A stretch of 44,207 nt of DNA from positions 1-44,207 of the forward strand of contig JAGQVF010000114.1 in assembly GCA_020438135.1 (NCBI GenBank), in the 5' to 3' direction. Positions 24,680 to 33,852 of the stretch are shown here, piece by piece (within the stretch, counting starts at the first letter, position 1; each line of letters opens with the position of its first letter). The notes under the pieces were generated by a model, which worked only from the letters and a program-made list of their open reading frames with translations, was not told the origin of the DNA and did not search any database. A program made the position numbers and the translations under genes. The DNA comes from Bacteroidales bacterium. GTDB lineage: Bacteria; Bacteroidota; Bacteroidia; Bacteroidales; JAADJA01.

Positions 24680-25774
24680 TTATTTCAAATTCTTGCTGAA
24701 GGCTTCTAATACCGGCAACGCCTGGTTATCAAAATTAAAAATTGCCTGGTTTTCCCATGATGATCCATTTTCAGACTGAGGGCCATCAAATGCCACAAGT
24801 TCGGCACCCCAGTAACAAAAACCCAATCCCCTTTCCGTTTCCGATAAAATATTTCTTATCTCCAGGATAAAATCCCGCTGCCCTTGCTGACTCGCAGGGA
24901 ATTCAGGCAGGATCAGTTGCTCCTCCAGTCCCACGATGTTATTGGTCCAATCGTTCCAACCGAGCGAAAAGGGGTATGCAGTTTCAGCGATCATAACATC
25001 ATGGTTACGATTTATAGTTATTTCCTTAATCTTTTCCGTAAGCAAGGTTAAATCTTTGCCGTGCCAAACAGGGTAATACGATAATCCAATGACATCAAAA
25101 TCGAGATCGGACACCTGATCAAGAAACCAATCAATCCCTTCTAAACCTGCATAATGAATAATTATTTTGGTTTTACCATTTGCATTCCGAACAGCTTCAA
25201 TACCGCTATTCAGCAGTTGAAGAAATTGTATTTTGTGCGAATAAATATCTCCTTCAGGTAATAAAAAACCATTATTGATTTCGTTTCCAATCTGGATGAG
25301 ATCGGGTTTGATCTGATTAACCACCCGTGTGGTATAGTTATAAACACTATCATTCAAAGCATCATGTTCGGCTCCCAGCCACGCTGAAGGAATTTGCTGC
25401 TGGCCCGGGTCAGCCCATGTATCAGAATAATGCAGGCTCAGCCAAATGCGGAAGCCGGCAGACTGTAAGGTGCGGGCAAAGGAATTGACCTGTGGCAGAG
25501 AGGCATACGGTTCATCCGGATTGACCCATAAACGCAAACGAATGGTATTTACACCACTGTTTTTCAATATCATGATGAAATCTTCCTTCGCTCCGTTCAA
25601 ATTATAAAAATCAAGATGATAATCCCTGATAACAGGCCAGTATGAAATATCGACAGCCCTGATAAAAAGATCTTCTTCAGTATCAACAGGTTTACCCGCA
25701 TCATCTTTTTGACAGGCAGAAAACAGGCCAAGGAAAGCTGCACAAAATAAAATTATGTATCCAAACCGAATCAT
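24680..25774 (-). CDS. GH53 arabinogalactan endo-beta-1,4-galactanase lipoprotein
   Basis: 364 residues with a lipoprotein signal (FLGLFSAC, Cys21), so probably anchored in the outer membrane. The mature part is a GH53 (beta/alpha)8 barrel: AVDISYW, NTIRLRLWVNP, LSLHYSDTWADPGQQ with the following IPSAW, the acid/base Glu165 in LIQIGNEINNG, VIGLSYYPVWHG, and the nucleophile Glu264 in MIAETAYPF. It should cleave beta-1,4-galactan side chains of pectin. No SusC/SusD pair or other glycosidase lies nearby, so it stands alone rather than in a polysaccharide-utilisation locus. Confidence 0.93.
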   Translation of the reverse strand: MIRFGYIILFCAAFLGLFSACQKDDAGKPVDTEEDLFIRAVDISYWPVIRDYHLDFYNLNGAKEDFIMILKNSGVNTIRLRLWVNPDEPYASLPQVNSFARTLQSAGFRIWLSLHYSDTWADPGQQQIPSAWLGAEHDALNDSVYNYTTRVVNQIKPDLIQIGNEINNGFLLPEGDIYSHKIQFLQLLNSGIEAVRNANGKTKIIIHYAGLEGIDWFLDQVSDLDFDVIGLSYYPVWHGKDLTLLTEKIKEITINRNHDVMIAETAYPFSLGWNDWTNNIVGLEEQLILPEFPASQQGQRDFILEIRNILSETERGLGFCYWGAELVAFDGPQSENGSSWENQAIFNFDNQALPVLEAFSKNLK

Positions 25775-25799
25775 AGTCTCTTTGCCATCGAATTTTAAT

Positions 25800-25807
25800 C
25801 AAAAATA
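25800..25807 (-). promoter_or_regulatory. -7 box (TATTTTTG) of the GH53 gene
   Basis: On the minus strand TATTTTTG fits TAnnTTTG, 25 bases before the ATG at 25774. No clear -33 element. Confidence 0.45.
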
Positions 25808-25865
25808 AAAAATTCAGCCCAATAGATCGGGATGCACACACATATAGTTTATAACGATATTTTAA

Positions 25866-25873
25866 TATCTTTG
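25866..25873 (+). promoter_or_regulatory. -7 box (TATCTTTG) of the Memo-family gene
   Basis: Full match to TAnnTTTG, 22 bases before the ATG at 25896, in the divergent interval with the GH53 gene. The -33 region is AT-rich without a clear TTTG. Confidence 0.5.
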
Positions 25874-25895
25874 TGAAAATCAAGATTTCAAAAAT

Positions 25896-26726
25896 ATGAA
25901 AACCAGGTCACCTGCTGTTGCTGGCAGATTTTATCCGGACTCTCCTTCTGAAATTACCTCTCTCCTCGATCAGGTAGTTTCGAAAGAGCATAAAACGATC
26001 AACAGGTCGCTGGCGGTTAAATACATATTGGGTGGGGTGGTGCCTCATGCAGGATATATGTTTTCAGCATATCAGGCCATGCATTTTTTTGAAATCTTAA
26101 AAGAATCCGGTCGCAAACCACAAACTTTCATCATCATCAATCCGAACCATACAGGATATGGAAAGGAAATATCGCTGGATGACCATGATGCCTGGGAGAC
26201 GCCATACGGCAATGTGAATATCGATCTTGATTTTTGCCGGGAAACCGGGTTCGAGTGGTCGGCTGATGCACATAAATTTGAACATTCGGGAGAAGTTCTG
26301 GTACCCATGTTACAATATACATTTGATCATCCCTTTAAAATCGTTCCTATAACTTTATCTGTTCAAAATCAGGCAAATGCCCGTCTTATTGCCAATACTC
26401 TTTTCAGTGTAAGTGAGCGACTGCAAAGAGATATATGCCTTTTGGCGTCGTCAGATTTCTCCCACTATGTAAACCCTGAAACCGGTAAAAAACTGGATGA
26501 TTTTGTTTTGAATGAAATTCTTCAAGTGAATCCTGAGGGTGTTTATGAGCAAGTGAAAGCTAAAAACATTTCAGTTTGTGGTTTCGGCCCCATCATGTCG
26601 TTGATGTACTACGCATTAAAAATCTCGGATAAACCAGGTGTTCAAATACTTCGGAGAGGCAACAGCGGCGACATAATCCCTTCGGATGAAGTAGTAGATT
26701 ATGTGAGTATTTTGTTTTATCATTAA
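25896..26726 (+). CDS. amrB: Memo-family protein (AmmeMemoRadiSam system protein B)
   Basis: 276-residue cytosolic protein of the Memo family, structurally related to non-haem iron dioxygenases. Signature N-terminus RSPAVAGRFYPDSPSEI, then VVPHAGYMFSA, INPNHTGYG, FEHSGEVLVPMLQYTF, LLASSDFSHYVNP and NISVCGFGP. His51, His85 and Cys228 align with the metal-site residues His49, His81 and Cys244 of human MEMO1. The often conserved EHSLEVQLPFL motif is altered to EHSGEVLVPML. The two usual partners (AMMECR1-like protein A and the radical SAM enzyme) are not in the window. A tiny membrane-protein gene follows after 39 bases. Confidence 0.9.
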   Translation: MKTRSPAVAGRFYPDSPSEITSLLDQVVSKEHKTINRSLAVKYILGGVVPHAGYMFSAYQAMHFFEILKESGRKPQTFIIINPNHTGYGKEISLDDHDAWETPYGNVNIDLDFCRETGFEWSADAHKFEHSGEVLVPMLQYTFDHPFKIVPITLSVQNQANARLIANTLFSVSERLQRDICLLASSDFSHYVNPETGKKLDDFVLNEILQVNPEGVYEQVKAKNISVCGFGPIMSLMYYALKISDKPGVQILRRGNSGDIIPSDEVVDYVSILFYH

Positions 26727-26765
26727 AAAAACCTGAGAACCCAACTGGCGAAAAAATAAAACAAT

Positions 26766-26882
26766 ATGATGCAACAAAAGCCCGACTATTTCAGGATTAT
26801 CATTCTACTCATTATCACGTTATTGATTGGTTATGGTCTTGTTTACATGCTGTTTTTTTCAGACATGTTTACCGGATTCTGA
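26766..26882 (+). CDS. 38-residue single-pass membrane peptide
   Basis: Short reading frame found by hand: MMQQKPDYFR, a membrane helix IIILLIITLLIGYGLVYMLF, and a short tail FSDMFTGF. The start is preceded by an A-rich stretch, as usual in Bacteroidota. It lies 39 bases after the Memo-family stop and 17 bases before the convergent parE stop. Length and the clean cytoplasm-helix-tail layout suggest a real small protein, but there is no family match I can name; a chance frame is possible. Confidence 0.5.
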   Translation: MMQQKPDYFRIIILLIITLLIGYGLVYMLFFSDMFTGF

Positions 26883-26899
26883 AAAAATGAAACAAGGAT

Positions 26900-28759
26900 T
26901 CAGGCCACTTTTGATTCTTCAACGATATCTTCTTCAATCTTGAGGTTGTCGATAATGAAAGTTTGACGTTCAGGTGTATTTTTTCCCATATAAAACGACA
27001 TGATCTCCTTGATGGAGGATTCGCGCTGCAAAAGAACAGGTTCGAGCCGTATTCCGGCCCCGATGAAATGTTTAAACTCATCCGGTGATATTTCTCCTAA
27101 ACCTTTAAAACGGGTAATTTCGGGTTTCCCCTTCAGTTTATCAATGGCGTCTTCCTTCTCATCTTCATTATATGCATAGATGGTTTCCCTTTTATCCCGA
27201 ACTCTGAATAAAGGAGTTTGAAGGATATACAAATGACCGGCCTTGACAAGATCGGGGTAAAATTGCAGAAAAAAGGTGAGCAACAGCAACCGGATATGCA
27301 TTCCGTCTACGTCGGCATCTGTAGCAATTACGATATTATTGTAACGCAGGTTGTCAAGATCTTCATCAATATTCAACGCCGATTGAAGTAAATTAAATTC
27401 CTCATTCTGATAAACAATTTTTTTACTCAATCCGAAACAGTTGAGCGGCTTACCTTTGAGGCTGAACACGGCCTGTGTTTTCACGTCTCTTGATTTGGTT
27501 ATGGAGCCGCTGGCTGAATCGCCCTCGGTGATAAAAAGGGTTGTATCGAGTTTAAGTTCATGATTGGAGTTGAGATGAACTTTACAATCCCTGAGCTTTT
27601 TATTATGCAGGCTGGCTTTTTTAACACTTTCGCGTGCAAGTTTTTTAATACCGTCGAGTTCCTTGCGCTCTTTTTGTGATTGCAGGATCTTGCGATAAAG
27701 TTCCTCAGCCGTTTCGGGATTAATATGGAGATAGTTATCGAGATTCCGTTTAACGATATCGCTGATATAATTCCGGATGGTTTGCCCTCCCGGTTCCATG
27801 TGCTGGCTGCCGAGTTTGGTTTTCGTTTGCGATTCAAATACCGGCTCCTGAACCTTGATACTAATGGCTGCAAGGATCGATTGCCGCACATCTGCCGTAT
27901 CAAAATCCTTGTTGTAAAACTCCCTGATGGTTTTCACAATAGCTTCTTTAAAAGCAGATTGATGAGTACCACCCTGGGTGGTGTGCTGTCCGTTTACGAA
28001 TGAATAATACTCTTCACCGTATTGTTTTGTACTGTGCGTAAATGCAAATTCAAGGTCATCTTCTGTTATGTGCACGATGGGATATAGCGTGGGTCCATTG
28101 CCGTTAATATTTCGTTCGAGCAAGTCACGAAGTCCGTTTTTGGCAATAAACCGCTGACCATTGTATCGTATGGCAAGGCCTTTATTCAGGAAAACATAAT
28201 TCCAGAGTAATTTTTCAACATATTCATCGATAAAATGATAGTTGCCAAACACCTCCTTATCCGGAATAAAAGAAACCAGGGTTCCATTTTCTTCATCTGA
28301 TGATCGGATGGGATCGTCCTGAAGCAATTCTCCTTTTGCATAAACAACCCTTTTCATCTGACCTTCTCTGACGGATTGGGTTATAAATTCGGAGGATAGT
28401 GCATTCACAGCTTTGCTACCAACGCCATTGAGTCCGACAGCCTTTTTAAAAACTTTGGAATCGTATTTGGCTCCTGTATTGATCTTCGAAACGCAATCAA
28501 TTACCTTTCCGAGTGGAATTCCGCGGCCATAATCCCTGATGGTTACCTTCCGTTCTTCGATGGTAATATCGATATTTTTTCCATGGCCCATTACAAATTC
28601 ATCAATGGCGTTATCGATAATCTCTTTGATAAGCACATAAATACCATCATCCTGTGATGCTCCATCACCCAGCTTTCCGATATACATTCCCGGACGTATA
28701 CGGATATGTTCCCGCCACTCCAGCGATCGTATGTTATCTTCTGTATATTTTTCAGACAT
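26900..28759 (-). CDS. parE: DNA topoisomerase IV subunit B (type IIA topoisomerase ATPase subunit)
   Basis: 619 residues, slightly short of E. coli GyrB because there is no GyrB insert, as in ParE. GHKL ATPase: [58 protein letters not shown]; transducer [60 protein letters not shown]-terminal [19 protein letters not shown]. The lineage-specific start [15 protein letters not shown] is typical of Bacteroidota ParE, where the protein is sometimes labelled GyrB. The parC partner is not next to it in this window. Confidence 0.93.
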   Translation of the reverse strand: MSEKYTEDNIRSLEWREHIRIRPGMYIGKLGDGASQDDGIYVLIKEIIDNAIDEFVMGHGKNIDITIEERKVTIRDYGRGIPLGKVIDCVSKINTGAKYDSKVFKKAVGLNGVGSKAVNALSSEFITQSVREGQMKRVVYAKGELLQDDPIRSSDEENGTLVSFIPDKEVFGNYHFIDEYVEKLLWNYVFLNKGLAIRYNGQRFIAKNGLRDLLERNINGNGPTLYPIVHITEDDLEFAFTHSTKQYGEEYYSFVNGQHTTQGGTHQSAFKEAIVKTIREFYNKDFDTADVRQSILAAISIKVQEPVFESQTKTKLGSQHMEPGGQTIRNYISDIVKRNLDNYLHINPETAEELYRKILQSQKERKELDGIKKLARESVKKASLHNKKLRDCKVHLNSNHELKLDTTLFITEGDSASGSITKSRDVKTQAVFSLKGKPLNCFGLSKKIVYQNEEFNLLQSALNIDEDLDNLRYNNIVIATDADVDGMHIRLLLLTFFLQFYPDLVKAGHLYILQTPLFRVRDKRETIYAYNEDEKEDAIDKLKGKPEITRFKGLGEISPDEFKHFIGAGIRLEPVLLQRESSIKEIMSFYMGKNTPERQTFIIDNLKIEEDIVEESKVA

Positions 28760-28775
28760 AATCCACCATTTTGTG

Positions 28776-28807
28776 CAAAATTATAGAAAGAATCCTACGT
28801 CTGGCAA
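28776..28807 (-). promoter_or_regulatory. promoter of parE (-33 TTG, -7 TAATTTTG)
   Basis: On the minus strand TTG (28807-28805) is followed after 21 bases by TAATTTTG (28783-28776), a good Bacteroidota promoter. The ATG at 28759 lies 16 bases after the -7 box. Confidence 0.65.
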
Positions 28808-28923
28808 GGATTTCAGAAAAGTTATCAAAGCCTTTTGTTAATATCTGCATTGCCTGTTAATTAAACCTTAAGCGGTTGAATTTGTTGTAGTGGAATTACA
28901 GGTAAGATTATATACTGAATTCA

Positions 28924-31900
28924 GTGAACCTCCGGCATTACAAGACAAAGATCAATCATATCGGCTTAATCCTGGTCTATTGTATTTTATTCATTGATTT
29001 TGATACAAACGCACAGTCATACAGGATTCATTTCAATCATGTTGCTTTTGAAAGCGGGCAAACACATGTACCGGCAAATTGCATACTTCAGGACAGCCTC
29101 GGCTTTATCTGGCTCGGCACCTACGAAAAAGGGCTTATCAGGTACGACGGAATTGAATTCAAATCTTACACCTATGATCCGGAACATTTCAGTGCGGATT
29201 CTGAATTGCTTTCTGCACCCGGTTCAAACACGATAACCAGTCTGTTTGAAGATTCATTTGGTTACATCTGGATTGGAACCATCAACGGCCTGTATCGCTA
29301 CAACAGGCTGGATGAAACATTCAGGCCTTTCCTTTCCGGCGGAGCCAATTCAAATACAATATCAAGTAATGGCATCACTACTGTGATGGAAGATGAGCAT
29401 CATAACTACTGGGTCGGTACCATTTTGGGGATGAGCAAAATTTCAAACGATCTGCAACATATAACCAGTTACTACCCTGACACCACCCTGACAGCAGGCA
29501 AACCCAATGTGGTATATGATATGATCATCGACAAATATCAAAACTTTTGGGCTGGAACCGGAAACGGTGTAGCCCTTTTCGACACAAATTCAGGAAACTT
29601 TACAATCTTTAAACATGAAAAAAGCAACCCTGAAACAATAAGCGATAATGAGGTTTATTCGATTTGCGAAGCAAACTCCGGACTTTGGTTTGGCACTGTT
29701 CAGGGAGGATTGAATAAACTCTCCGGTTTCGATGAGAACGGAAACCCCGTTTTTAGAAGGCTGCCCTACAACAAAGGTAAAAATACCATCCCCCATTCCT
29801 ATGTAAAGTCGATTACAGAAGATTCAAAAGGTAGGCTCTGGATCGGGACATATTCAGGACTTTCTGTTATGACAGATCCTTTCCGGGAGGAACCAGCAGT
29901 TCAAAACTTCTTTTCAACTACAGCCAACTCATCCCGAATTTTAAATAACTATGTTAAGGATGTTCTGGAAGACCAGGCAGGAAATATTTGGATCGCTACG
30001 GATGGAGGTATCAGTTTTACTGCTAATCAACCCGGAGGTTTTGTACACTACTTTCATTCGCCATTGACTTCGGAATCCATTGCAGGTCATGAAATATATT
30101 CAATTGAAGAAGACCAGGAAGGCGATATCTGGATCGGCAATTCCGGTACAGGTATCACTATCGTTGCTGAAGATTCCAATGGGAATGATCGCTATCAACA
30201 TATCCTGTACGATCCTGATGACCAGAATGGTTTATGTAACGATCAGTTCACAGATATATTCGCCGATTCAAAAGGGCAGATATGGATCGCAACATTTAAC
30301 GGGATCAATATTTATGATAAAAGCAGTGAAACTTTCAGGCATTACCAAACAGGCAAAGCAAATTCAAAAGGACTTCTTTCAAACTATATTTATAATTTCT
30401 TTGAAGACTACAACGGCGCTATCTGGTTTACCTCCTGGGGAGGCGGAACAGGAAGGGTATACGACAAAGGGAATACCTTGGAATTCAAACATTTCATCCA
30501 TCATCCTGACAACTCCAACAGTCCGAAATCGAACGTTGTAAGATCGTTGTTCCCTGCAACCGATTCTGTATTTTGGATCGGTTATCAAAATGAAACTATT
30601 ACACGTGTGCAAGTATTTTCGTCTGACAGTATTGAATTTAAGCACCTTACGCTCCCCGATTCACCTTCCGGAAAGAAGACCATTTATACCTATTACCAGG
30701 AAAGCCACAACAAACTTTGGATTGGAACCTCATATGGATTTTGCCTCGCTCACCTGGATGAGTCCGGACCAACACCTCATACTTTCTCTGCTACCTATCA
30801 ATGGTTTACAAAAGAAGATGGTTTGTGCGACAACATTGTGTATCATTTTGTACCGGATCATGGAGGTAATCTTTGGATTACCACGGCAAACGGCATGAGT
30901 TGTTTTAACCCTGCTACATTTGAGTTTACAAATTATTATGAAGAGGATGGCTTACAAAGTAACGAATTTAATGCGTCGGTAGGCATATGCACCCGGCAGG
31001 GCGAAATCTGGGTAGGTGGCATCAACGGAGTAAACAGGTTTTACCCTGACAGCCTGCAGGCTAACTTGTTTAATCCGCCTTTGGTTTTCACCGGGTTATC
31101 TGTTTTCAATCAACCGGTTTCTGCAGGTTTACCAGGCCCTAACGGCAAAGTAATTTATGAAAAGTCGCTCCATTTTGCCACGAAAGCAAATCTTTCATAT
31201 AAAGATTACCTCTTATCTGTGGATTTTGTTGCCCTGAGTTTTCGCAATTCTCATAACAACCGTTACCGCTATAAACTCGAAGGTCTTGACGATAATTGGA
31301 TCGACAATGGAAATAAAAACAGTGTAACATTCACCAATCTTGATCCGGGCAAATATACACTTCGGGTACAAACCGCAATAAAACCGGATGAGTGGAGCGA
31401 CAAAGAAGCTACTCTGGTAATCTGGCAAGCACCGCCACCCTGGAAAACCTGGTGGGCCTATTCGATTTATTTCATTGTTTTGGCCGGGGCTGTTTATGGC
31501 CTTTTCCTGCTCCGTTTGAGGGAATACAAAAGACAATTAGCTACGAAAGCTGCCATCGAACAGGCAAAAGTAGAAGAACGTGAAAAAATGAGAATGAAAA
31601 GTGCAGCCGATTTTCATGATGAGAACGGGACTATGCTCTCCAAGATCTCTTTGTTCACCGAATTGGCGAAACGCACAGCACCTGATGAAACCCAAACTTA
31701 CCTCCATAAAATAGAAGAAAACGTAAAAGGATTGTCACAGGGGATCAGGGATTTTATTTGGTCACTCGATCCCAGTAAAGATTCTTTATACGAAACGCTT
31801 ATCAAGATCAGAGAATTCGGTATTTCAACCTATGAACTTTCGGGGATCAATTTCAAAACCAGCGGCATCGAAGAGTCCTTCGCGAACATACCACTCTCGC

Positions 31901-32193
31901 TTGATTTCAGACGGCAACTTCTTTTCATCATGAAAGAAGCTATGAACAATTGTTTGAAATATGCACAGTGCAAGCACGCCTTGTTGGATGTGTCGCTGAA
32001 ACATAATTCCTTAACCGTTTGTTTTGAAGATGATGGGATCGGTTTTGATCCAAACCAAATTACAAAAGGTTATGGACTTGACAACATGGCCAGAAGAGCC
32101 GATAAAATTGGTGGGAAAATTGAAATTATACCCGGGGAAAAAACAGGGACCCGCATCTGCCTTCGTGCCAATATCACCCAAACAGGTGATTGA
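28924..32193 (+). CDS. two-propeller Reg_prop/Y_Y_Y sensor histidine kinase
   Basis: 1089 residues from a GTG; no upstream ATG is in frame and the GTG gives a signal peptide (HIGLILVYCILFI, ending near NAQ). The periplasmic part holds 14 Reg_prop blades of the form D..G.IWIGT..GL (for example DSLGFIWLGTYEKGL, DSKGRLWIGTYSGL, DHGGNLWITTANGM), enough for two seven-bladed propellers, then a Y_Y_Y domain (about 755-830: YRYKLEGLDDNW, FTNLDPGKYTLRV) and one membrane helix (about 838-860). The cytoplasmic kinase is HisKA_3-like with His898 in DFHDENG, an N-box KEAMNNCLKYA and G-boxes DDGIGFDP and GYGLDNMARRA. It lacks the receiver and AraC domains of hybrid HTCS sensors; the partner is the regulator encoded next. 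The ligand is unknown. Confidence 0.93.
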   Translation: MNLRHYKTKINHIGLILVYCILFIDFDTNAQSYRIHFNHVAFESGQTHVPANCILQDSLGFIWLGTYEKGLIRYDGIEFKSYTYDPEHFSADSELLSAPGSNTITSLFEDSFGYIWIGTINGLYRYNRLDETFRPFLSGGANSNTISSNGITTVMEDEHHNYWVGTILGMSKISNDLQHITSYYPDTTLTAGKPNVVYDMIIDKYQNFWAGTGNGVALFDTNSGNFTIFKHEKSNPETISDNEVYSICEANSGLWFGTVQGGLNKLSGFDENGNPVFRRLPYNKGKNTIPHSYVKSITEDSKGRLWIGTYSGLSVMTDPFREEPAVQNFFSTTANSSRILNNYVKDVLEDQAGNIWIATDGGISFTANQPGGFVHYFHSPLTSESIAGHEIYSIEEDQEGDIWIGNSGTGITIVAEDSNGNDRYQHILYDPDDQNGLCNDQFTDIFADSKGQIWIATFNGINIYDKSSETFRHYQTGKANSKGLLSNYIYNFFEDYNGAIWFTSWGGGTGRVYDKGNTLEFKHFIHHPDNSNSPKSNVVRSLFPATDSVFWIGYQNETITRVQVFSSDSIEFKHLTLPDSPSGKKTIYTYYQESHNKLWIGTSYGFCLAHLDESGPTPHTFSATYQWFTKEDGLCDNIVYHFVPDHGGNLWITTANGMSCFNPATFEFTNYYEEDGLQSNEFNASVGICTRQGEIWVGGINGVNRFYPDSLQANLFNPPLVFTGLSVFNQPVSAGLPGPNGKVIYEKSLHFATKANLSYKDYLLSVDFVALSFRNSHNNRYRYKLEGLDDNWIDNGNKNSVTFTNLDPGKYTLRVQTAIKPDEWSDKEATLVIWQAPPPWKTWWAYSIYFIVLAGAVYGLFLLRLREYKRQLATKAAIEQAKVEEREKMRMKSAADFHDENGTMLSKISLFTELAKRTAPDETQTYLHKIEENVKGLSQGIRDFIWSLDPSKDSLYETLIKIREFGISTYELSGINFKTSGIEESFANIPLSLDFRRQLLFIMKEAMNNCLKYAQCKHALLDVSLKHNSLTVCFEDDGIGFDPNQITKGYGLDNMARRADKIGGKIEIIPGEKTGTRICLRANITQTGD

Positions 32194-32220
32194 CAGGCTT
32201 TACTGCTGTAAATACTTTTG
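32190..32220 (+). promoter_or_regulatory. promoter of the response-regulator gene inside the kinase stop region
   Basis: TTG at 32190-32192 (overlapping the kinase TGA) and TACTTTTG at 32213-32220 are 20 bases apart, the expected -33/-7 spacing. The ATG at 32226 follows the -7 box by five bases, predicting an almost leaderless mRNA. Confidence 0.55.
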
Positions 32221-32225
32221 CATCA

Positions 32226-32870
32226 ATGAAAAATAATGATCCATACAAGGAAGTAATTGCAGTTTCGATCGTTGAAGACGACCGGGATATTCGTGATTCG
32301 CTTGCAATGATCATAAACGGAACCCCCGGATTCGTTTGTGAACATGTTTACGGAGATTGTGAATCGGGGATAAAAGGCATACCTGAGCAAGGAGCCGATG
32401 TGGTTTTAATGGATATAAACCTGCCGGGAAAATCAGGTATTGAAGGTGTTAAAAAACTGAAAGCAGGAAATCCGGATATCGATTTTATCATGCTGACCAT
32501 CAATGATGATGAGGAAACAATTTTTGAAGCACTGTGCGCTGGAGCTACCGGTTATCTTACCAAAGAAACCGCACCGCAGGTGATTTTGCATTCAATCAGA
32601 GAGGTTTACAATGGTGGGTCGCCCATGAGCGCCAATATTGCACGTAAAGTAGTAACTTCATTTAAAACAATTGATGAAAATCCGCTGACCGAAAGAGAAA
32701 CGGAAATTCTTCGTCACCTTTGTGATGGAAGCAACTATACACAGATCGCAGAAGCACTTTTTGTAAGCAAAAATACTGTGGCCTCGCATATCAAAAACAT
32801 ATATCGCAAGCTGCAGGTGAACTCAAGAGGTGAAGTTGTAAGGAAAGCAATCAAAGAGCGGCTTGTTTAA
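32226..32870 (+). CDS. NarL/FixJ-type response regulator
   Basis: 214 residues from the ATG at 32226; a TTG 36 bases earlier is also in frame but would overlap the kinase stop. Receiver domain: acidic pair in SIVEDDRDIRDS, phospho-acceptor Asp63 in VVLMDINLPGKSG, LTIND, and the conserved lysine in GYLTKETAPQ. The C-terminal LuxR-type helix-turn-helix is NPLTERETEILRHLCDG, YTQIAEALFVSKNTVASHI and NIYRKLQV. It is the obvious phosphotransfer partner of the upstream kinase (32 bases between stop and ATG). Targets are unknown; the two small downstream genes are candidates only by position. Confidence 0.95.
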   Translation: MKNNDPYKEVIAVSIVEDDRDIRDSLAMIINGTPGFVCEHVYGDCESGIKGIPEQGADVVLMDINLPGKSGIEGVKKLKAGNPDIDFIMLTINDDEETIFEALCAGATGYLTKETAPQVILHSIREVYNGGSPMSANIARKVVTSFKTIDENPLTERETEILRHLCDGSNYTQIAEALFVSKNTVASHIKNIYRKLQVNSRGEVVRKAIKERLV

Positions 32871-32893
32871 ATTTTTCAACAAAAAAAACGATC

Positions 32894-33157
32894 ATGGCAA
32901 AAAAATTCATGTACGCATTTCTTCTTTTTATTCTCAACCTATTCAGCATGTTTCTGTTTCTGAAATATATATATCCGTTCCCTAAGGGCGAAGGATTTGC
33001 CTATGTGGTTCATCCACTGGCGATGATGGCGGTAGGCTTTATATCTGCTGTTTTGTATTTTTTCTGGACCCGGAAAAAACCTACCTTTTCTTTTATCGGA
33101 TTTTTGCTATGGTATATCATATTTCTGGTTTTGATGTTTCTGATCAGGATAAGCTGA
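32894..33157 (+). CDS. small three-helix membrane protein, unknown function
   Basis: 87 residues, about 23 bases after the regulator. Three hydrophobic segments: YAFLLFILNLFSMFLFLKYI, VHPLAMMAVGFISAVLYFFW and FIGFLLWYIIFLVLMFLIRI, with TRKKPT between the last two, a basic loop likely on the cytoplasmic side. I do not recognise the family. Spacing suggests cotranscription with the response regulator. Confidence 0.7.
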   Translation: MAKKFMYAFLLFILNLFSMFLFLKYIYPFPKGEGFAYVVHPLAMMAVGFISAVLYFFWTRKKPTFSFIGFLLWYIIFLVLMFLIRIS

Positions 33158-33311
33158 TATTAAAAATCACCCATTTAGGTAATAAAACTAATGTGAAATT
33201 TTTGGCATTTTTGCATTTTCTTTGTGACATCAATAGTATGACAGCGTCAACAATAAGTTAAAACATATTTCGAATCTAATAAAATAAATGAAATCACTAA
33301 AATTAAAAAAC

Positions 33312-33830
33312 ATGAAAACATTTAGAATTTTTATGCTGATGCTTCTGGCAGGGACAGTTGTGTTATCTTCTTGCAAAAAAGATGATGAAGACGATAACAA
33401 CGACAACAACAACAATAATAACAATAATAACACTACCTACGTAATGAGTGCTATGGTTGACAATGAAAATTGGGGCTCAAACACAGTTGTCGGAATTATT
33501 GACGGAACAAGTGAAGTTACCGTTACAGCCGTTTCCACTGACAATACCTCTTCCATGGTTCTGTCCATTTATGATTTTACAGGCGAAGGTGAATATTTAG
33601 TTACAGACGATACAGATAATAGTGCATATTACACGGTTGTGGGTTCAACAAGTGCATGGTTTGCTCCATTCGGAACACAAGCAACGGGAACCATTACAAT
33701 AACCTCCTTTGCAGATAATAAAATTACGGGAACATTCAGTTTTACAGGAATAAATATGCTGAGTGGAACAAATACAATCAAAGTTATCAGCAGTGGCACA
33801 TTTACCAATGTAACATTGCAAACGCAATAA
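33312..33830 (+). CDS. DUF6252-like lipoprotein with poly-Asn linker
   Basis: 172 residues from the ATG at 33312; an ATG 24 bases upstream is in frame but adds an extra basic leader before MKTFRIF. Lipoprotein signal MLLAGTVVLSSC with Cys21, then an Asp/Asn-rich linker ending in nine consecutive Asn codons. The folded part (about 45-172) starts with MSAMVDNENWGSN and ends in KITGTFSFTGIN and TFTNVTLQ, a pattern I associate with DUF6252-type beta sandwiches of Bacteroidota lipoproteins. It has no recognised enzymatic motif. A strong terminator follows. Confidence 0.78.
   Translation: MKTFRIFMLMLLAGTVVLSSCKKDDEDDNNDNNNNNNNNNTTYVMSAMVDNENWGSNTVVGIIDGTSEVTVTAVSTDNTSSMVLSIYDFTGEGEYLVTDDTDNSAYYTVVGSTSAWFAPFGTQATGTITITSFADNKITGTFSFTGINMLSGTNTIKVISSGTFTNVTLQTQ
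33405..33431 (+). repeat. AAC/AAT trinucleotide tract encoding nine Asn
   Basis: Nine consecutive AAY codons in the linker after the lipidated cysteine, preceded by a GAY/AAY-rich stretch from 33381. Being in frame, length changes would only alter the linker. Confidence 0.8.
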
Positions 33831-33852
33831 TTAGCTGTAGATAAAATACATG

